From positions 45,905 to 109,904 of the forward strand of contig JAHJRQ010000025.1 of NCBI GenBank assembly GCA_018830485.1: a stretch of DNA of 64,000 nt, read 5' to 3'. The notes under the pieces were generated by a model that was not told the DNA's origin, did no database searches, and worked only from the letters and a program-made list of their open reading frames with translations. Positions 26,406 to 34,125 of this stretch are shown one piece after another. The stretch is from Pseudomonadota bacterium. GTDB lineage: Bacteria > Desulfobacterota > Desulfobulbia > Desulfobulbales > Desulfurivibrionaceae. Each line of letters starts with the position of its first letter. Position 1 is the stretch's first letter. The position numbers were made by a program, and so were the translations under genes.

Positions 26406-26812
26406 ACGGGTAAAGTTGATTTCCCGGAGAAGAAATACATGCCGGCTGGGTGATTCCGGGCGTTTTTGAAATCCCCCTCAGCCCCCTTTGTTAAAGGGGG
26501 AGGCGAAAAAATGCGGACGCCTTGGACGGCTGACGGTTTTATCGGCGCCTTCGCCGTTAGGACTGCCGAGGTGCTCACCCGATAAGCCACAGACTTTGGC
26601 GGTGGTATATCAACTCCGGTTTGCCATCGTGATGGTCGGCCGGAATAAAGGGTGAGCGTTGCTTTGATGGGTTATCTTTTTGAAATAGTTGGTGAAATTG
26701 TTGGATGAGAGGTCATCTCGTCCTCTTGGTTATTTTGTTCTTTGCAAGAGGGAGCAGGTGTTGTAAAGTGGTGCCCCATTGGCCAGCGTGCCTTTTTGAC
26801 TCAGAAAACGCT
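26406..26812. other. 407-base intergenic region before tRNA-Ser
   Basis: No gene is supported here. It contains a short hairpin CCCCCTTT/AAAGGGGG at 26482-26500, a form that recurs in many bacterial intergenic regions, and copy 2 of the 60-base direct repeat at 26615-26673. An ORF that runs from here into the tRNA is an artefact. Confidence 0.6.
26615..26673 (+). repeat. 60-base direct repeat, copy 2 (right of the ATPase gene)
   Basis: TCCGGTTTGCCATCGTGATG through GCTTTGATGGGTT matches copy 1 at 24887-24946 in the same orientation, with scattered substitutions and a one-base length difference. Confidence 0.75.
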
Positions 26813-26900
26813 GGAGAGGTGACCGAGTGGCTTAAGGTGCACGCCTGGAACGCGTGTGTGCGGCAACGTACCGTGGGTTCGAATCCCACCTTCTCCGCCA
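26813..26900 (+). tRNA. tRNA-Ser (GGA)
   Basis: A complete 88-base serine tRNA with encoded CCA. The acceptor stem GGAGAGG pairs with CTTCTCC (one G-U), the anticodon stem CACGC/GCGTG encloses CTGGAAC with anticodon GGA, a long variable arm typical of class II tRNAs follows, and the T arm is GTGGGTTCGAATCCCAC. It lies 14 bases upstream of the SRP RNA and may be co-transcribed with it. Confidence 0.97.
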
Positions 26901-26914
26901 GATATTGTACGGTT

Positions 26915-27018
26915 TGATAGCCGGGTCCTGCGCAACAGAGACTTGCGAACCCCGCCAGGTCCGGAAGGAAGCAACGGTAGTGAGTAACTCTGTGTGCCGC
27001 AGGGGTGCCTGGCTATCA
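26915..27018 (+). ncRNA. ffs: Small signal recognition particle RNA (4.5S)
   Basis: A roughly 104-base hairpin RNA. The ends TGATAGCC and GGCTATCA pair, and the apical domain holds CCAGGTCCGGAAGGAAGCAA, the Ffh-binding motif with the GGAA tetraloop. The two internal loops of domain IV are in place. It is followed by a T run and then the structured repeat at 27026, which may take part in 3' end formation. Confidence 0.95.
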
Positions 27019-27025
27019 TTTTTTT

Positions 27026-27132
27026 GTAAATGTGCAGCAGCACCGCATCTGCGTTGTCATCGGCCTGCTTATGTGCGCAAGCACACTTCGCAGGCCTCTT
27101 TCCTAGCATCTGCGGCACTGCTGCACATTTAC
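27026..27132 (+). repeat. GTAA...TTAC structured element, copy A (after ffs)
   Basis: A 107-base element with perfect 15-base inverted ends (GTAAATGTGCAGCAG and its complement). An inner stem GGCCTGC/GCAGGCC and an apical TGTGCGCAAGCACA hairpin lie inside. It starts eight bases after the SRP RNA in the same orientation. Related copies lie at 33286 and 43381. Confidence 0.85.
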
Positions 27133-27219
27133 CTTTTTATCTTTCGGAAGGCGGCTTGGTCCTTCGCTCTGCCTTTCATATCACCAGAAGTATCGGTGCC
27201 TGACACCTGAGGACTGAAA

Positions 27220-28965
27220 ATGTCCTACCTTGTTCTCGCCAGAAAATGGCGTCCCCAGAATTTCGATGCGGTTGTCGGTCAGCAGGCCGTGGTGCGCACC
27301 TTGCGCAACGCGCTGACCCGGAACCGGGTGGCCCATGCCATGCTTTTTTCCGGGGTGCGCGGGGTTGGGAAAACCACCCTGGCGCGGCTCATGGCCAAGG
27401 CGCTCAACTGCCGGCAGGGCGAGCCGGATGTGCCCTGCGATCAGTGCGAGTCTTGCCTGGAGATCATGGCCGGCAATGCCATGGATCTGCATGAGATCGA
27501 CGGCGCCTCCAACCGCGGCATCCAGGAGATCCGCGAACTCAAGGAAAACATCCGTTTTTTTCCCGCCAAGGGCCGCTACAAGATCATCATCATCGATGAA
27601 GTGCACATGCTCACCACCGAGGCTTTCAATGCTCTGTTGAAAACCCTGGAAGAGCCGCCCGCCCATGTCTATTTCATGTTCGCCACCACCGAGCTGCACA
27701 AGATCCCGATCACCATCCTTTCCCGTTGCCAGCGCTATGAGCTCAAGCGGGTGCCTTTTGTCGAGCTGGTTGCTTTTTTTGCCAGGATCGCCGCAGCGGA
27801 AAAAGTCGTGATTTCCCAGCGCGGTCTGGAGATGATCGGGCGGGAGGCCGACGGCAGTGTGCGGGACGGCTTAAGTCTTCTTGATCAGCTTTTTTCCTTT
27901 GGCGGGGCTGAGATCAGCGATGGGGATGTGGCCGAGGTTCTGGGGCTGGTCGACCGCCGGATTTATGAAAATCTGGCGCGCGCGCTCCTGGCCGGAGACC
28001 TGGCCGGGTGCCTTGATATATTTGAGCAGGGCCAAGCCGCGGGCATGGATCTCAAGCGTTTTGCCGGCGATCTGTTGGGATTCTTCCGATCCTTGCTGAT
28101 TGCCAAGGTCAAGGCCAGTCCCGAGGATCTGCTGGATATTTCCGATCAGGAACTGGCGGCCATCAAGGATATTGCCGCAGGCGCCAGCCAGGAAACGCTC
28201 TATCAGTATTTTTCGCTGTTGCTGAAGGGGAGCGAGGAGATGCAGTACTCTTCCCGGCCGCGCCTTGCCTTGGAAATGGCGTTTGTCCGGGCCACCCAGG
28301 CTGGGCAGATCGTGCCGGCGGCTACCCTTCTGGGTCGCCTGGACGGGTTGCTCGCCGGGGCGGGTCCTCTGTCGGAGGGGGTTCCTAGGTCGGGATTTTC
28401 CGGCATTGCAACGGCAGAGCCTGAGCCCGCCGGCCCCAAGCCTCTCTCCAGGTCAGCGGTGTCCGCCCATTCTTCCGAAACGGTTTTGGAACAAAAAAAA
28501 AATGAAATAGCCGAGGCGTCGGCCCCCGCGCCTGAGCATGACAGGTACCTGCCTCCTGTATCGACGGTTCCTTCCTCAGGCCTGGAGGTAAAAAGGCACT
28601 GGGAAGCATTTATTGAGTATGTCAAAGAGCGGAAACGCTGGATGGCGCCAGTGCTGCAACTCTGCGCCATGGCCCGGGATGAAGGAAGCGAGCTGGTCCT
28701 GAAATTTGATGACCCTTCCGATTGCAAACTGCTGCAGGAGCATGATAATCTGAAGCTTTTGCAGTCCTTTGCCCTGGATTTTTTTCAGCATGATTTTCGG
28801 GTCGTTATCAGGGTGCGTGGCGCTCAGTCTGTCGAGGATTGCGGTGGTGATGAGGCCGAGAGTCTGCTTGCCGATAGGCGTGTTCTGGCCAATGATCCCA
28901 TGGTGCAGATGACAGCCGAGATTTTTGGCGGGCAGGTCGGAAGTATCCGAACCGGGTCCAAGTAA
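27220..28965 (+). CDS. dnaX: DNA polymerase III subunit gamma/tau
   Basis: A 581-residue clamp-loader ATPase. The start MSYLVLARKWRPQNFDAVVG is typical, Walker A GVRGVGKTT is near residue 45, the zinc cysteines lie in CRQGEPDVPCDQCESC, Walker B is IIIIDEVHML near residue 124, and the SRC arginine-finger motif follows (TILSRCQRYELKR). The three AAA+ collar domains extend to about residue 370; then a low-complexity linker leads to a C-terminal tau-like domain (HWEAFIEYVKERK). At codons 425-428 the reading frame passes through ten consecutive A, with stops in both other frames just after it. That would give a short gamma-like product of about 428 residues. Confidence 0.96.
   Translation: MSYLVLARKWRPQNFDAVVGQQAVVRTLRNALTRNRVAHAMLFSGVRGVGKTTLARLMAKALNCRQGEPDVPCDQCESCLEIMAGNAMDLHEIDGASNRGIQEIRELKENIRFFPAKGRYKIIIIDEVHMLTTEAFNALLKTLEEPPAHVYFMFATTELHKIPITILSRCQRYELKRVPFVELVAFFARIAAAEKVVISQRGLEMIGREADGSVRDGLSLLDQLFSFGGAEISDGDVAEVLGLVDRRIYENLARALLAGDLAGCLDIFEQGQAAGMDLKRFAGDLLGFFRSLLIAKVKASPEDLLDISDQELAAIKDIAAGASQETLYQYFSLLLKGSEEMQYSSRPRLALEMAFVRATQAGQIVPAATLLGRLDGLLAGAGPLSEGVPRSGFSGIATAEPEPAGPKPLSRSAVSAHSSETVLEQKKNEIAEASAPAPEHDRYLPPVSTVPSSGLEVKRHWEAFIEYVKERKRWMAPVLQLCAMARDEGSELVLKFDDPSDCKLLQEHDNLKLLQSFALDFFQHDFRVVIRVRGAQSVEDCGGDEAESLLADRRVLANDPMVQMTAEIFGGQVGSIRTGSK
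28493..28502 (+). promoter_or_regulatory. A10 slippery run inside dnaX, candidate gamma/tau switch
   Basis: The in-frame codons are CAA AAA AAA AAT GAA. One added A gives TGA immediately after the run; one lost A gives ATG AAA TAG. Either slip ends the protein near residue 428-429, close to the 431 residues of E. coli gamma. This resembles the Thermus dnaX A-run that is resolved by transcriptional slippage. Confidence 0.55.
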
Positions 28966-28973
28966 AACGTTGG

Positions 28974-29101
28974 TTGAGTCGTAACAACTCAAAAAAACAA
29001 CGATTTCCGTCACCCCGGCGGAGGCCGGAATCCAGTATTGAGATCAGCTGTAAAAAGGCTGGACCCCGGCCTCCGCCGGGGTGACGAATTTTGCGAGTCC
29101 T
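28974..29101 (+). repeat. REP/MITE-like dispersed repeat, copy 2
   Basis: Related to 24170-24298 along its whole length (GTAACAACTCAAAAA start, GGCTGGACCCCGGCCT core, GCGAGTCC end). Strong palindromes sit around CCCCGGCGGAGGCCGG and CCCCGGCCTCCGCCGGGG. It follows the dnaX stop by eight bases and could also serve as a transcription terminator or mRNA stabiliser. Confidence 0.75.
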
Positions 29102-29186
29102 GTGAAAGGTACAGGGATAGCGGGCGGAGGCGGAAAATGCTTCCTGTGTTTGTGTTCACAGTGTTTGGAAAGTCAATGTCGGAGAT

Positions 29187-29501
29187 ATGCGGATGGATAT
29201 GAAACAGATGGTGAAGCAGGCGCAGCAGTTTCAGCAGCGGCTGACGGAGATGCAGGGGGAATTGGCTGGCAGGCAGGTCAGCGCCTCGGTGGGCGGGGGG
29301 ATGGTGAGCGCCACGGTGAACGGCAGGCACGAGCTCGTCAGTCTGACCATTGACAAGGAAGTGGTAGACCCTTCGGACCCGCAGATGCTCCAGGATCTTG
29401 TGGTCTCGGCGGTGAATGAGGCCATGCGCAAGGCCCAGGCCATGATTGAGGCCGAAATGGCCAAGATCACCGGCGGCATCAAGATTCCGGGGATGTTTTA
29501 A
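29187..29501 (+). CDS. ybaB: YbaB/EbfC family nucleoid-associated protein
   Basis: A 104-residue DNA-binding protein that forms dimers and associates with the nucleoid. An N-terminal amphipathic helix MKQMVKQAQQFQQRLTEMQ leads to VSASVGGGMVSATVNGRHELVSLTID and a C-terminal helix with VNEAMRKAQAMIEAEM, the full family pattern. It sits between dnaX and recR, its usual place in bacteria. Several ATGs cluster at the start (29187, 29193, 29199), and the first is annotated. The 111 bases before recR contain an inverted repeat CAAGGTGA/TCACCTTG at 29533-29600. Confidence 0.94.
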   Translation: MRMDMKQMVKQAQQFQQRLTEMQGELAGRQVSASVGGGMVSATVNGRHELVSLTIDKEVVDPSDPQMLQDLVVSAVNEAMRKAQAMIEAEMAKITGGIKIPGMF

Positions 29502-29612
29502 GGGATAGGCGCAAGGCTCAAGGTTAAAAGTGCAAGGTGAAGAAATGAAGCCTGAGAAATTGTGTTTGTCCGTTCCTTTCACCTCTTACCTTTCACCTTG
29601 GACCTTTTGTAT

Positions 29613-30221
29613 ATGAACGTCGTGCCTCCGGCCCTGAGCCGCCTTATTGCCGACCTGAACCGGTTGCCCGGGATCGGCATGAAAACTGCGACCCGGCTCG
29701 CTCTCCATATCCTGCGGCGGCCGGCCAGCGAGGCCCAGAGCCTGGCCAGGGATTTGGGGGAGCTGCACCGGAGCATCAGATTGTGCAGCGGCTGTTTCGC
29801 CTTTGCGGAAACCGATCCCTGCGGCATCTGTAAGGATTCCGAGCGTGATGGCGGGTTGGTCTGCGTGGTGGAGGAATCCGCGGATCTCATGGCCATCGAG
29901 AAGACCGGGGCCTTCAAGGGTAAGTACCATATCCTCCATGGGGTTCTTTCTCCAATGGATGGGATCGGGCCTGAGGAAATCAAGGCGGATGCCTTGCTGG
30001 AACGCATCCGCAACCAGCAGGTGCGGGAGGTGCTGATCGCCACCAGCTCCACCGTGCCCGGAGAGGCGACGGCCGCCTATCTCATCAAGCGGTTGCAGGA
30101 GGAGGCGGCGGTCAAGGTGACCAGGCTGGCCTGCGGGATTCCCATGGGCATGGACATAAAATATGCCGATGAGCTCACGCTCAGCCGGGCCATTGAATCC
30201 CGGAAGGATACCTGTTCCTGA
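29613..30221 (+). CDS. recR: Recombination mediator RecR
   Basis: A 202-residue RecFOR-pathway protein that loads RecA at gaps. The N-terminal helix-hairpin-helix is LNRLPGIGMKTATRLALHIL, the zinc finger is CSGCFAFAETDPCGIC, and the Toprim domain has CVVEESADLMAIE and the C-terminal TRLACGIPMGMDIKYADE Walker-like segment. The ATG at 29613 gives the usual RecR length and N-terminus; the frame is open 17 codons upstream without a better start. A strong hairpin follows at 30326-30353. Confidence 0.96.
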   Translation: MNVVPPALSRLIADLNRLPGIGMKTATRLALHILRRPASEAQSLARDLGELHRSIRLCSGCFAFAETDPCGICKDSERDGGLVCVVEESADLMAIEKTGAFKGKYHILHGVLSPMDGIGPEEIKADALLERIRNQQVREVLIATSSTVPGEATAAYLIKRLQEEAAVKVTRLACGIPMGMDIKYADELTLSRAIESRKDTCS

Positions 30222-30325
30222 GGGCGGAAGCCCTTTCTGGATAGGGGCTGTCTGAGCTATTCCGGATGAGCGCTAATCTTCGGCAAGACGTTATTTGTAC
30301 ATAGGACAATCCCTGCGAAATCCCT

Positions 30326-30353
30326 CCTCTCCCCCGCTTTGGTGGGGGAGAGG
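30326..30353 (+). repeat. G/C-rich hairpin downstream of recR
   Basis: CCTCTCCCCC pairs perfectly with GGGGGAGAGG across an 8-base loop. It lies about 105 bases after the recR stop and has no T run, so it may be a terminator-like stop, a repeat, or both. Confidence 0.45.
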
Positions 30354-30496
30354 GAATTTGCGGAAGATTGACACTCATCTGGAAACTATTTGTCCTTGAC
30401 ACTGGGGCGAATTGTTGGTAATTGGTTGCCGTTTGGAAGGTTTGTCTTAAAGAGACAAGGGGCTGTCGCCAATGGCGGCGTGCTCATTATTTTTTT

Positions 30497-30573
30497 AGGC
30501 GCGTAGCTCAGTTGGTTAGAGCGCTTGCCCGACACGCAAGAGGTCGGCGGTTCGAATCCGCCCGCGCCTACCA
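30497..30573 (+). tRNA. tRNA-Val (GAC), with C at position 33
   Basis: A 77-base tRNA. The acceptor AGGCGCG/CGCGCCT, D arm, T arm GGCGGTTCGAATCCGCC and encoded CCA are all well formed. The anticodon stem CTTGC/GCAAG closes the loop CCGACAC, so the anticodon is GAC (valine). Position 33, normally U in nearly all elongator tRNAs, reads C here (nt 30530). It lies upstream of thrS. Confidence 0.93.
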
Positions 30574-30711
30574 GAAGAACATCCACTCTATCGTGACGTC
30601 GCAAGGCCTGGCAGGGGGATTTTTTTGCCAGACCTTATTGTGCAGGCAGATTGACCAGGTCAATGTGCTTGTTTTTGTTTGTGCATTTGCGGAAAGGCTG
30701 ATCCAACAACC

Positions 30712-32652
30712 ATGACGGAAATATCCCTCACCCTTCCTTCCGGGGAGCAGAAAACGATCCCCGCGGGGACCACGGTGGCCGAGGCCCTGAAAGAGCTGGT
30801 TTCCAACAAGGAGCGCAAGCAGACTATTGCCGCCCGGTTGGATGACAGGCTGGTGGATCTTTCCATGCCCATCACTGCCGCTGCCGCCTTTTCGCCCATA
30901 ACCATTGACAGCCCCGAGGCCTTGGAAATTCTCCGGCACAGCGCGGCCCATGTCATGGCCGAGGCCGTTCTTGCCCTGTTCGGCAAGGAGGTGCAGGTTG
31001 CCATCGGGCCTGCCATCGCCGATGGATTTTACTATGATTTCGACCGGGCGGAGCCGTTCACCCCGGACGATCTCGTGCGCATTGAAGAAAAAATGCAGGA
31101 GCTTGTCGCTCTCGCCGCTCCTTTTTCCCGGGAGACCATGTCTTCCGCCCAGGCGATTGCGCTTTTTGAAAAGAGCGGGCAGCGCTACAAGGTTGAACTG
31201 CTGAAAGACCTTGGCGCCGAGACGGTCTCGCTGTACCGGCAGGGAGATTTTGTTGATCTCTGCCGTGGCCCGCATCTGCCGCATGCCGGCTGGATCAAGG
31301 CCGTAAAAGTGATCAAGTTGGCCGGCGCCTATTGGCGTGGCGATGAAAAAAACCAGATGCTCCAGCGCATCTATGGCACGGCGTTTTTTGACCCCAAGGA
31401 TCTGAAGGCCTATCTTCTCCAGATTGAAGAGGCGAAAAAGCGCGATCACCGGAAGCTCGGCAAGGAGCTGGAGTTGTTTGCCGTCTCCGATCAGGTCGGG
31501 CCGGGTCTGATTCTGTGGCAGCCCAAGGGGGCATTGCTCCGGAAGATCATCGAGGACCACTGGCGCGAAGAACATTACAAAAACGGCTACGAGTTGCTGT
31601 TTACTCCGCACATTGCCCGGCGCGACATGTGGAAAACCAGCGGCCATCTCGATTTTTACGGGGAGAACATGTTTTCCCCCATGGAGATCGAAGAGGTGAG
31701 CTATCAGCTCAAGCCGATGAATTGCCCGTTTCATATCGGCGTCTATAATACGCGCAAGCGCAGCTACCGGGAATTTCCCCTGCGCTGGTGCGAGCTGGGC
31801 ACCGTGTACCGCTTCGAAAAAACCGGCGCTTTGCATGGATTGATGCGGGTGCGCGGCTTTACCCAGGACGATGCCCATATTTTCTGTCGTCCCGATCACC
31901 TGGAAGAGGAGATCTTCAATATCCTTGACCTGAACCTGCACATCCTCAAGACCTTCGGTTTTGAAAGCTATGAGGTGTATCTCTCCACCAGGCCGGAAAA
32001 ATCCGTGGGCAGCGACGAGCACTGGGATCAGGCCACCGGTGCCCTGAAGCTGGCCCTGGAAAAAAAGGGTTTGGCGTATGCGATCGATCCTGGCGAAGGG
32101 GTGTTTTACGGGCCGAAAATCGATATCAAGATCAAGGATGTTCTGGGGCGGAGCTGGCAATGCTCCACCATCCAGGTGGATTTCAACCTGCCCGAACGCT
32201 TTGAGATGACCTATACCGGGGAAGACGGCAAGGAGCATCAGCCGATCATGATCCACCGGGCGCTCATGGGTTCGCTGGAGCGGTTTATCGGGGTGCTCAT
32301 CGAGCATTATGCCGGCGCCTTTCCGGTGTGGCTTGCCCCGGCGCAGGCCAGGATTATGAACATCACCGACGCGCAGAGCGGTTACGCGGAAGAGGTGTAT
32401 GCCGAGTTGCGCCGGGCTGGGGTGCGGGTTGAAAAGGATCTCCGCAACGAAAAGCTTAATTACAAGATTCGCGAAGCCCAGATGCAGAAGATTCCCTACA
32501 TGCTGATCATCGGCGACAAGGAAGTGGAAGCGCGTCAGGTCACGGTGCGGTTGCGCAACGGCGACAATCTGCCGGCCATGTCGATCCCCGAGTTTGCGGC
32601 CTTGATTGCCGGGGAAAATGAGGCAGGTCGAACTGGTGCTTGCAATAGCTAG
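30712..32652 (+). CDS. thrS: Threonyl-tRNA synthetase
   Basis: A 646-residue class II synthetase with the full domain set: a TGS domain (residues 1-62), an editing domain with HSAAHVMAEAV (HxxxH) near residue 79 and the later SLYRQGDFVDLCRGPHLP, then the catalytic core with MNCPFH, RVRGFTQDDAHIFC and the C-terminal anticodon-binding domain. The ATG at 30712 starts exactly at the TGS strand MTEISLTLPSG; the frame is open eleven codons further upstream. The catalytic cysteine and histidines for zinc binding are present. It heads the thrS-infC-rpmI-rplT-pheST block. Confidence 0.97.
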   Translation: MTEISLTLPSGEQKTIPAGTTVAEALKELVSNKERKQTIAARLDDRLVDLSMPITAAAAFSPITIDSPEALEILRHSAAHVMAEAVLALFGKEVQVAIGPAIADGFYYDFDRAEPFTPDDLVRIEEKMQELVALAAPFSRETMSSAQAIALFEKSGQRYKVELLKDLGAETVSLYRQGDFVDLCRGPHLPHAGWIKAVKVIKLAGAYWRGDEKNQMLQRIYGTAFFDPKDLKAYLLQIEEAKKRDHRKLGKELELFAVSDQVGPGLILWQPKGALLRKIIEDHWREEHYKNGYELLFTPHIARRDMWKTSGHLDFYGENMFSPMEIEEVSYQLKPMNCPFHIGVYNTRKRSYREFPLRWCELGTVYRFEKTGALHGLMRVRGFTQDDAHIFCRPDHLEEEIFNILDLNLHILKTFGFESYEVYLSTRPEKSVGSDEHWDQATGALKLALEKKGLAYAIDPGEGVFYGPKIDIKIKDVLGRSWQCSTIQVDFNLPERFEMTYTGEDGKEHQPIMIHRALMGSLERFIGVLIEHYAGAFPVWLAPAQARIMNITDAQSGYAEEVYAELRRAGVRVEKDLRNEKLNYKIREAQMQKIPYMLIIGDKEVEARQVTVRLRNGDNLPAMSIPEFAALIAGENEAGRTGACNS

Positions 32653-32741
32653 GTGATTCAGAGTATTATGATATATTTCAGCGTGCGGATGCGTTGCGTC
32701 AGGTGCGGTGTTTTAAGAATCATGTGTGCGGAGGTATGAGT

Positions 32742-33284
32742 ATCAAAGGGAAAAAAGTTGGCGACCGACCAGAGCGGGAAGTGCGGGCCAGAATCAACCA
32801 CGAGATTGATTGCAAGGAAGTCCGTCTCATTGATGAGGAAGGGCAGCAAGTAGGGGTCGTGCCTGTTCGCGAAGCGCTGGCAAAGGCCGAAGCGGCAGGG
32901 CTTGATCTTGTGGAACTCTCTGCTGCGGCCGATCCTCCTGTTTGCCGGATCATGGATTTTGGCAAATTCCGTTACGAGCAGTCCAAGAAGCAACAGGAAG
33001 CCAAGAAGAAACAGACGGTTATCGAGGTCAAGGAGATCAAGCTGAGGCCCAAGACCGAGAAGCATGATCTTGAATTCAAGATCAAGAATATCAAGAAGTT
33101 TCTGCAGCAGAAGAACAAGGTGAAGATCACCCTGCGTTTCCGCGGCCGCGAGATCGTTTATGCCGACACCCTCGGCATGGAGGTCTTGAACAAGGTGGTA
33201 GAGGAATTGAAGGAAGACGCGGTTATCCTGCAGTCCCCCAAGATGGAAGGGCGGCAGATGGCCATGTTTGTGGGGCCGAAATAA
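32742..33284 (+). CDS. infC: Translation initiation factor IF-3, probable AUC start
   Basis: IF-3 of 180 residues, the same length as the E. coli protein. N-domain RINHEIDCKEVRLIDEEGQQVG, linker with RYEQSKKQQEAKKKQ, and C-domain KITLRFRGREIVY and MEGRQMAMFVGPK are all in place. The start is read as ATC at 32742: GGAGGT (32730-32735) ends six bases before it, and codons ATC AAA GGG AAA AAA parallel ATT AAA GGC GGA AAA of E. coli infC. The ATG at 32736 abuts the Shine-Dalgarno with no spacer and is unlikely. Rare AUU/AUC/AUA starts are used by infC for autoregulation by IF-3. A structured repeat follows one base after the stop. Confidence 0.95.
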   Translation: MKGKKVGDRPEREVRARINHEIDCKEVRLIDEEGQQVGVVPVREALAKAEAAGLDLVELSAAADPPVCRIMDFGKFRYEQSKKQQEAKKKQTVIEVKEIKLRPKTEKHDLEFKIKNIKKFLQQKNKVKITLRFRGREIVYADTLGMEVLNKVVEELKEDAVILQSPKMEGRQMAMFVGPK

Positions 33285-33285
33285 C

Positions 33286-33391
33286 GTAACCGTCCAGCAG
33301 CGCCGCCTCTGCGTTGTTATCAGCCTGCCCATGTGCGCCAGCACACGTCGCAGGCTTCTGCTTAGCAGCTACGGTACTGCTGAACGATTAC
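33286..33391 (+). repeat. GTAA...TTAC structured element, copy B (infC-rpmI)
   Basis: A 106-base element related to those at 27026 and 43381, with ends GTAACCGTCCAGCAG and the complement of CTGCTGAACGATTAC (two mismatches) and an inner stem GCCTGC/GCAGGC. It begins one base after the infC stop and is in the sense orientation. It occupies most of the infC-rpmI spacer, where translational control of L35/L20 could act. Confidence 0.8.
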
Positions 33392-33456
33392 AATGGGATG
33401 TTTAAGCCTGATTTTGGGTTTTAGCTGAGTCCGGGTAGTTACAAAGGGAGAACACC

Positions 33457-33654
33457 ATGCCGAAGATGAAAACAAACAGAGGGGCTGCCAAGCGGTTCAA
33501 ATGCACTGGCACCGGCAAGATTGTACGCCGCAAGGCTTTTACCAGCCATATCCTCACCAAGAAGAGCACCAAGCGGAAAAGAAATCTGCGCCAGGCCGGG
33601 ATTGTTGACGACACCAATCTCAAGGGGATCAAGCGTCTGTTGCCCTACATGTGA
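33457..33654 (+). CDS. rpmI: 50S ribosomal protein L35
   Basis: A 65-residue basic protein with [22 protein letters not shown] and the C-terminal GIKRLLPYM, full length for L35. GGGAGAACACC before the ATG is a good ribosome binding site. It lies downstream of infC across the structured repeat and about 100 bases ahead of rplT, in the normal order. Confidence 0.97.
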   Translation: MPKMKTNRGAAKRFKCTGTGKIVRRKAFTSHILTKKSTKRKRNLRQAGIVDDTNLKGIKRLLPYM

Positions 33655-33751
33655 AAACCGGCAGGATTGATAGTCCGCCTCAAGACGATTACCAGTGTAA
33701 ATACTGCCGGCGCCGAGAAAGCGTCGGAGAATGACAATAAGGAGAAGTACG

Positions 33752-34105
33752 ATGCCTCGCGTAACACGTGGATTTAAAGCGCGCCGGAGAAGAAAAAAGG
33801 TTTTGAATTTGGCCAGTGGCTTTATCGGCGGGCGGAACCGTCTGTATAGGACGGCAACGGAAGCCGTGGACCGGGCGCTGGTCTATGCCTACCGCGATCG
33901 CCGTCAGAAAAAGCGAGATTTCCGGAAATTGTGGATTGTGCGTATCGGTGCGGCTTGCCATGAAAACGGCACGACCTACAGCCGGATGATGGGCAGCTTG
34001 AAGAAAGTGAATGTTGAGTTGGACCGCAAGGTTCTCGCCAATCTGGCAGTTCTTGATCCGGGGGCTTTTTCCCAGGTTGCCAAGCTGGCTGGCGTCAGCA
34101 ACTGA
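33752..34105 (+). CDS. rplT: 50S ribosomal protein L20
   Basis: A 117-residue ribosomal protein with the basic helical N-terminus [39 protein letters not shown], and the RNA-binding C-domain ending LAGVSN. It is essential for early 50S assembly and in many bacteria represses its own operon. The ATG at 33752 was chosen over the seven-codon longer frame because AAGGAGAAGTACG precedes it. No typical leader pseudoknot could be confirmed by eye. Confidence 0.97.
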   Translation: MPRVTRGFKARRRRKKVLNLASGFIGGRNRLYRTATEAVDRALVYAYRDRRQKKRDFRKLWIVRIGAACHENGTTYSRMMGSLKKVNVELDRKVLANLAVLDPGAFSQVAKLAGVSN

Positions 34106-34125
34106 TTGTTGCCGTGCCCTCCGCC

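Noticed and set aside
26854..27210. 118-codon frame over tRNA-Ser, ffs and the structured repeat
   Set aside because: It reads through two RNA genes and a palindromic repeat, so it is not a protein gene.
30568..32307. 579-codon open frame antisense to thrS
   Set aside because: thrS is complete with every class II motif. The antisense frame also runs across the tRNA-Val end.
32736..32738. ATG as the infC start
   Set aside because: It directly abuts GGAGGT with no spacer, while the ATC six bases further has ideal spacing and matches the known infC start context.
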